DNA of 64,000 nt, taken from the NCBI GenBank assembly GCA_033344915.1, contig JAWPML010000001.1, positions 344,369 through 408,368 on the forward strand, read 5' to 3'. Made by a program: the position numbers and the translations under genes. Shown here piece by piece: positions 61,088 to 64,000 of this stretch (its first letter is position 1; every line of letters starts with the position of its first letter). This DNA is from Acidimicrobiales bacterium. Its GTDB lineage: Bacteria > Actinomycetota > Acidimicrobiia > Acidimicrobiales > Aldehydirespiratoraceae. Below the pieces are notes generated by a model. It was not told the origin of the DNA, searched no databases, and saw only the letters and a list, made by a program, of their open reading frames with translations.

Positions 61088-61951
61088 GTGCCCGACAAAC
61101 GCATGACCGAGGACGAGGTCGTCGCCGAACTCGAGAGTGGGATGACGCTCGGTATCGGGGGCTGGGGCTCGCGCCGCAAGCCGATGTCGCTGGTGCGCGC
61201 CATCCTCCGCAGTGATCTCACGGACCTGCACATCGTGAGCTATGGCGGCCCCGACGTCGGCATCCTCACGGCGGCGGGCAAGGCGAGCAAGGTCACCTAC
61301 GGCTTCGTCTCCCTGGACTCGATCCCGCTCGAGCCCCACTTCCGCGCCGCCCGTCAGGCCGGCTCGCTCGATGACTTCATGGAGCTCGACGAGGGCGCGT
61401 TCTACCTCGGCCTCATGGCCGCCGCCCACCGGGTTCCCTTCTACCCGACCCGGGCCGGACTCGGTACCGCGATGCTCAGCGAGAACCCGAGCCTCAAGAC
61501 GGTGCGCTCGCCCTACGACGACGGTGAGGAGCTCGTCGCGATCCCCGCCTTCGAGATGGACGCCGTGCTGCTCCACATGAACCGGGCCGACGCCAAGGGG
61601 AACGGCCAGTTCCTGGGCCCGGACCTCTACTTCGACGACCTGTTCGCGATGGCCGGGGCGAAGACCTACATGTCGGCCGAGAAGATCATCCCGACGGACG
61701 ACTTCCTGAAGGAAGGACCGGTCCACACCCTGCGGATCCCCCGGATCCACGTCGACGGTGTGGTGGAGGCGCCCATGGGCGCCCACTTCACCGAGTGCCC
61801 GCCGGACTACGACCGCGACGAGGTGTTCCAGAAGGAGTACGCCGCGACCGCCAAGGACCCGGACGCGTGGGCCCAGTTCCGCGCCGATTGGTTGGAGCTC
61901 GAGTCACACGAGGCATACCGAGCCAAGCTCGAGGAAAGGGGGAACTCGTGA
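61088..61951 (+). CDS. ipdA: IpdA, alpha subunit of ring-opening CoA hydrolase
   Basis: The product (287 residues) matches mycobacterial IpdA segments: GIGGWGSRRKPMSLVRAILRSDLTDL (in part; near residue 20), YGGPDVGIL, YGFVSLDS and PYFDDLF-like LYFDDLFAMAG near 190, ending with VEAPMGAHFTECPPDYDRDE. With IpdB it forms a CoA-transferase-fold enzyme that hydrolyses the last ring (COCHEA-CoA) of steroid catabolism. GTG 61088 follows GGGGAGG. GTGA overlap with ipdB. Confidence 0.9.
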   Translation: MPDKRMTEDEVVAELESGMTLGIGGWGSRRKPMSLVRAILRSDLTDLHIVSYGGPDVGILTAAGKASKVTYGFVSLDSIPLEPHFRAARQAGSLDDFMELDEGAFYLGLMAAAHRVPFYPTRAGLGTAMLSENPSLKTVRSPYDDGEELVAIPAFEMDAVLLHMNRADAKGNGQFLGPDLYFDDLFAMAGAKTYMSAEKIIPTDDFLKEGPVHTLRIPRIHVDGVVEAPMGAHFTECPPDYDRDEVFQKEYAATAKDPDAWAQFRADWLELESHEAYRAKLEERGNS

Positions 61952-62703
61952 GCGACGTCACCCTCGACGAGATCTGTGTGGTCGCCATCGCCGAAGCCTT
62001 CCGGGGTGATGGCGAGGTGCTCTGCAACCCGATGGGCCCGGTGCCCGTCATCGCGGGTCGTCTCGCCCGCGCCACGTTCGAACCGGACCTCGTGCTGACC
62101 GACACGATCGCGTACGCCATCGAGGGCAACCTGCCCTTCGGTGGCGATCCGAGCGACGCGGTCATCGAGTCCTACATGCCGTTCCGATCGATCTTCGACC
62201 AGGTGTGGTCGGGCAAGCGGCACGTCGTGATGGGCGCCAGCCAGATCGACCGCCACGGCAACCAGAACTTCGCCGCCATCGGTGAGTACCGCAAGCCCAA
62301 GGCGCAACTGCTCGGCATGCGGGGCGCGCCGGGCAACCTCATCAACCACGCGACGACCTATTGGGTGCCGAACCAGGCGCGGGCCTTCTCGGAGACCGTC
62401 GACGTCGTGTCCGGCCCCGGCTACAACCGCATTGCGGAGCTCCCCGAGGCGAGCCGTTCGAACTTCGAGATCCGCCGCGTCGTCACCGATCTCGGCGCCT
62501 ACGACTTCGAGTCGGCGGACCGCACCATGCGGGTGCGGAGCCTGCACCCCGGCGTCACCCTCGAGCAGGCGCAGGAGGCGTCGCCCTTCGAGCTGACGGT
62601 GACCGGCGACGTGCCGGAGAGCCGACTGCCGACGGACGAGGAGCTCGCACTGATCCGCGACGTGTTCGACCCGAACGGCGTGCGCAAGGGCGAGTTCCGC
62701 TGA
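61948..62703 (+). CDS. ipdB: IpdB, beta subunit of ring-opening CoA hydrolase
   Basis: The product (251 residues) matches IpdB: GRLARATFEPDLVLTD near residue 30, RHVVMGASQIDRHGNQN near 92, RGAPGNLINHATTYWV near 125, and SLHPGVTLEQ near 195, then DPNGVRKGE at the end. It pairs with IpdA. GTG 61948 overlaps the ipdA stop, and its stop overlaps the acyl-CoA dehydrogenase start. Confidence 0.9.
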   Translation: MSDVTLDEICVVAIAEAFRGDGEVLCNPMGPVPVIAGRLARATFEPDLVLTDTIAYAIEGNLPFGGDPSDAVIESYMPFRSIFDQVWSGKRHVVMGASQIDRHGNQNFAAIGEYRKPKAQLLGMRGAPGNLINHATTYWVPNQARAFSETVDVVSGPGYNRIAELPEASRSNFEIRRVVTDLGAYDFESADRTMRVRSLHPGVTLEQAQEASPFELTVTGDVPESRLPTDEELALIRDVFDPNGVRKGEFR

Positions 62704-63848
62704 TGGAACTCGACCTCGCCCCGCGCTACGTCGACTTCCGCGAGCAGTGTCGCAGCTGGCTCGAGGCGAACAACCCGGGTCGTCTCGCGTCGATGGACAC
62801 CGCAATCGGGTTCGAGGAGCACCGCGAATGGGAACGGGTCCTGTTCGAGGGCGGCTGGTCCGTGCCGGGCTGGCCGAAGGCCTACGGCGGCCGAGACTGC
62901 GACCTGATCGAGTGGCTCATCTACGAGGAGGAGTACTGGCTGTCCGGCGTGCCCGGCCGGGTCAGCGCCAACGGGGTGAGCCTCCTCGCGCCGACGATCT
63001 TCAACTTCGGCACCCGGGAACAGCAGGACCACTTCCTGCCGAAGATGGCGAGCGGCGAACACATCTGGGCCCAGGGTTGGAGTGAGCCCGAAGCCGGATC
63101 GGACCTGGCCGCGATCAAGACCAAGGCGATCCGCGACGGCGACCACTATGTGCTCAACGGGCAGAAGACCTGGTGCAGCCGGGGCGCCTTCGCCGATTGG
63201 ATCTTCTGCATCGTGCGCACCGATCCCGAGGCCGAGCGGCACGCCGGGCTCACCTACCTGCTCGTGCCCGCCGACGCGCCCGGCTTGGAGCGCCGTCCCA
63301 TCGGCCGCCTCGACGGCGAGCCCGGCTTCGCCGAACTGTTCTTCGACGACTGTCGCGTCTCGGTGGACCACGTGCTCGGTGAGGAAGGCCAGGGGTGGGC
63401 CGTGGCGATGGCGGCGGCCGGCTCCGAGCGCGGCCTGAACCTCCGCAGTCCCGGTCGCTTCATGGCCGCGGCCGAACGCCTCACCGCCCTTGTGCGCGAT
63501 CTCCAGGCCCAGGGTCGTGACGTCGACGTTCGTCTCCGCGACGAGGTCACCGACGCATGGATCAAGGCGCAGGCGTACCGCTGGCAGACCTACATGCTCG
63601 CGGCCGGTCTCATGGACGGCGCCGAGATCGGCTCCGAGGCCAGCCTCGGCAAGGTCTTCTGGTCGGAGCTCGACCTCGAACTCCACGCGACCGCTCTGCG
63701 GCTGCTGGGCGACGGCGGCGAGCTCGTGCCGGGCAACGACTGGCTGGACGGTTACGTGTTCGCCCTCTCCGGTCCGATCTACGCCGGGACGAACGAGATC
63801 CAGCGCAACATCATCGCCGAGCGCGTGCTCGGCCTGCCGCGGAGGTAG
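62703..63848 (+). CDS. steroid-type acyl-CoA dehydrogenase
   Basis: A 381-residue ACAD: WSEPEAGSDLAAIKTKA near residue 125 (FAD-binding), LNGQKTWCSRG near 150, a middle beta domain, and the C-terminal IYAGTNEIQRNIIAERVLGL. The position where many ACADs carry the catalytic Glu is not obvious, which is common in steroid ACADs that work as heterotetramers of two different subunits. The next gene, also an ACAD, is likely the partner. ATG 62703 overlaps the ipdB stop. Confidence 0.9.
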   Translation: MELDLAPRYVDFREQCRSWLEANNPGRLASMDTAIGFEEHREWERVLFEGGWSVPGWPKAYGGRDCDLIEWLIYEEEYWLSGVPGRVSANGVSLLAPTIFNFGTREQQDHFLPKMASGEHIWAQGWSEPEAGSDLAAIKTKAIRDGDHYVLNGQKTWCSRGAFADWIFCIVRTDPEAERHAGLTYLLVPADAPGLERRPIGRLDGEPGFAELFFDDCRVSVDHVLGEEGQGWAVAMAAAGSERGLNLRSPGRFMAAAERLTALVRDLQAQGRDVDVRLRDEVTDAWIKAQAYRWQTYMLAAGLMDGAEIGSEASLGKVFWSELDLELHATALRLLGDGGELVPGNDWLDGYVFALSGPIYAGTNEIQRNIIAERVLGLPRR

Positions 63849-63852
63849 GGAC

Positions 63853-64000
63853 ATGCAGTTCGCGTTCACCGAAGAACAGGACATGTTCCGCGACACCGTG
63901 CGCGACCTCTTCGCCGACGTGTGCCCCCCGGAGGCCGTGCGGGCGAGCTGGGACAACGACGACGGACGGGTACCCGGACTCTGGGACGCGCTGGCGGAGA
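63853..64000 (+). CDS. acyl-CoA dehydrogenase, 3-prime cut by window
   Basis: Starts MQFAFTEEQDMFRDTVRDLF, the standard N-terminal helix of acyl-CoA dehydrogenases; only 49 residues are inside the window. It begins four bases after the previous ACAD stop and probably forms a heteromeric enzyme with it. AGGTAGGG precedes the ATG. Confidence 0.8.
   Translation, partial: MQFAFTEEQDMFRDTVRDLFADVCPPEAVRASWDNDDGRVPGLWDALAE

Overview
The window is high-GC actinobacterial chromosome with GTG/ATG starts, many 1-4 nt start/stop overlaps and mycobacterium-like lipid and steroid genes. An F420-type luciferase-like oxidoreductase, paired DUF1800/DUF1501 genes with SLH repeats, several CaiB-type CoA transferases and close relatives of the Mycobacterium tuberculosis Ipd proteins suggest an aquatic or soil acidimicrobial lineage (Ilumatobacter/Microtrichales-like). 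That placement is inference from protein character, not a phylogeny. I found no rRNA, tRNA, CRISPR array, integrase or intact transposase. No gene-free stretch exceeds about 300 bases.

Layout. 1-10 kb: end of an asparagine-synthase-like gene followed by a decayed copy of its own tail, a thioesterase, an F420-type oxidoreductase, a hydrolase, an MFS exporter, gluQ, a HAD phosphatase, a double-length CoA transferase and a VIT1-like transporter. 10-16.9 kb: a DUF1800 / Tat-exported DUF1501-SLH pair, a TetR regulator divergent from an Imm53-like orphan, and a CoA transferase followed by a PLP-fold protein that has lost its PLP lysine. 16.9-26.6 kb: hrpB, a hydrolase and an enoyl-CoA hydratase, then an unusual block with a membrane-bound PAS-GGDEF-EAL protein, a LuxI/FeeM-like acyl synthase, a four-helix membrane protein and a fatty-acid desaturase. 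Two of these genes carry a closely related GGCC-rich palindrome immediately before a possible GTG start.

26.7-45.9 kb: FIST sensor, MaoC hydratase, methionine aminopeptidase, DUF4332, RNB ribonuclease, DUF3048 lipoprotein-like protein and DUF985 cupin. There follows a ribokinase-nucleoside hydrolase run with two unknown genes, a kinase-like phosphotransferase, a cNMP-binding protein, a cyclase-family hydrolase, a 2-hydroxyacid dehydrogenase, an NfeD/flotillin pair, a Crp/Fnr regulator divergent from a KstR-like TetR, and a second PAS-GGDEF-EAL protein. 46.1-47.8 kb: two SDRs, the second strongly IpdF-like. 48-54 kb: a complete peptide-type ABC importer. 54-59.4 kb: a six-gene run for sulfite reduction and siroheme supply (cysH, precorrin-2 dehydrogenase, cobA, sulfite reductase, DUF4202, MBL hydrolase). 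59.6-64 kb: a perfect 26-bp inverted repeat, two small genes, a steroid-type SDR, and divergent ipdA-ipdB followed by two acyl-CoA dehydrogenases, the last cut by the window end.

Taken together, the window encodes part of a steroid C/D-ring degradation pathway split over two places, assimilatory sulfur metabolism, nucleoside salvage and peptide import. It also holds a compact, compositionally different block that may make and respond to an acylated small molecule.
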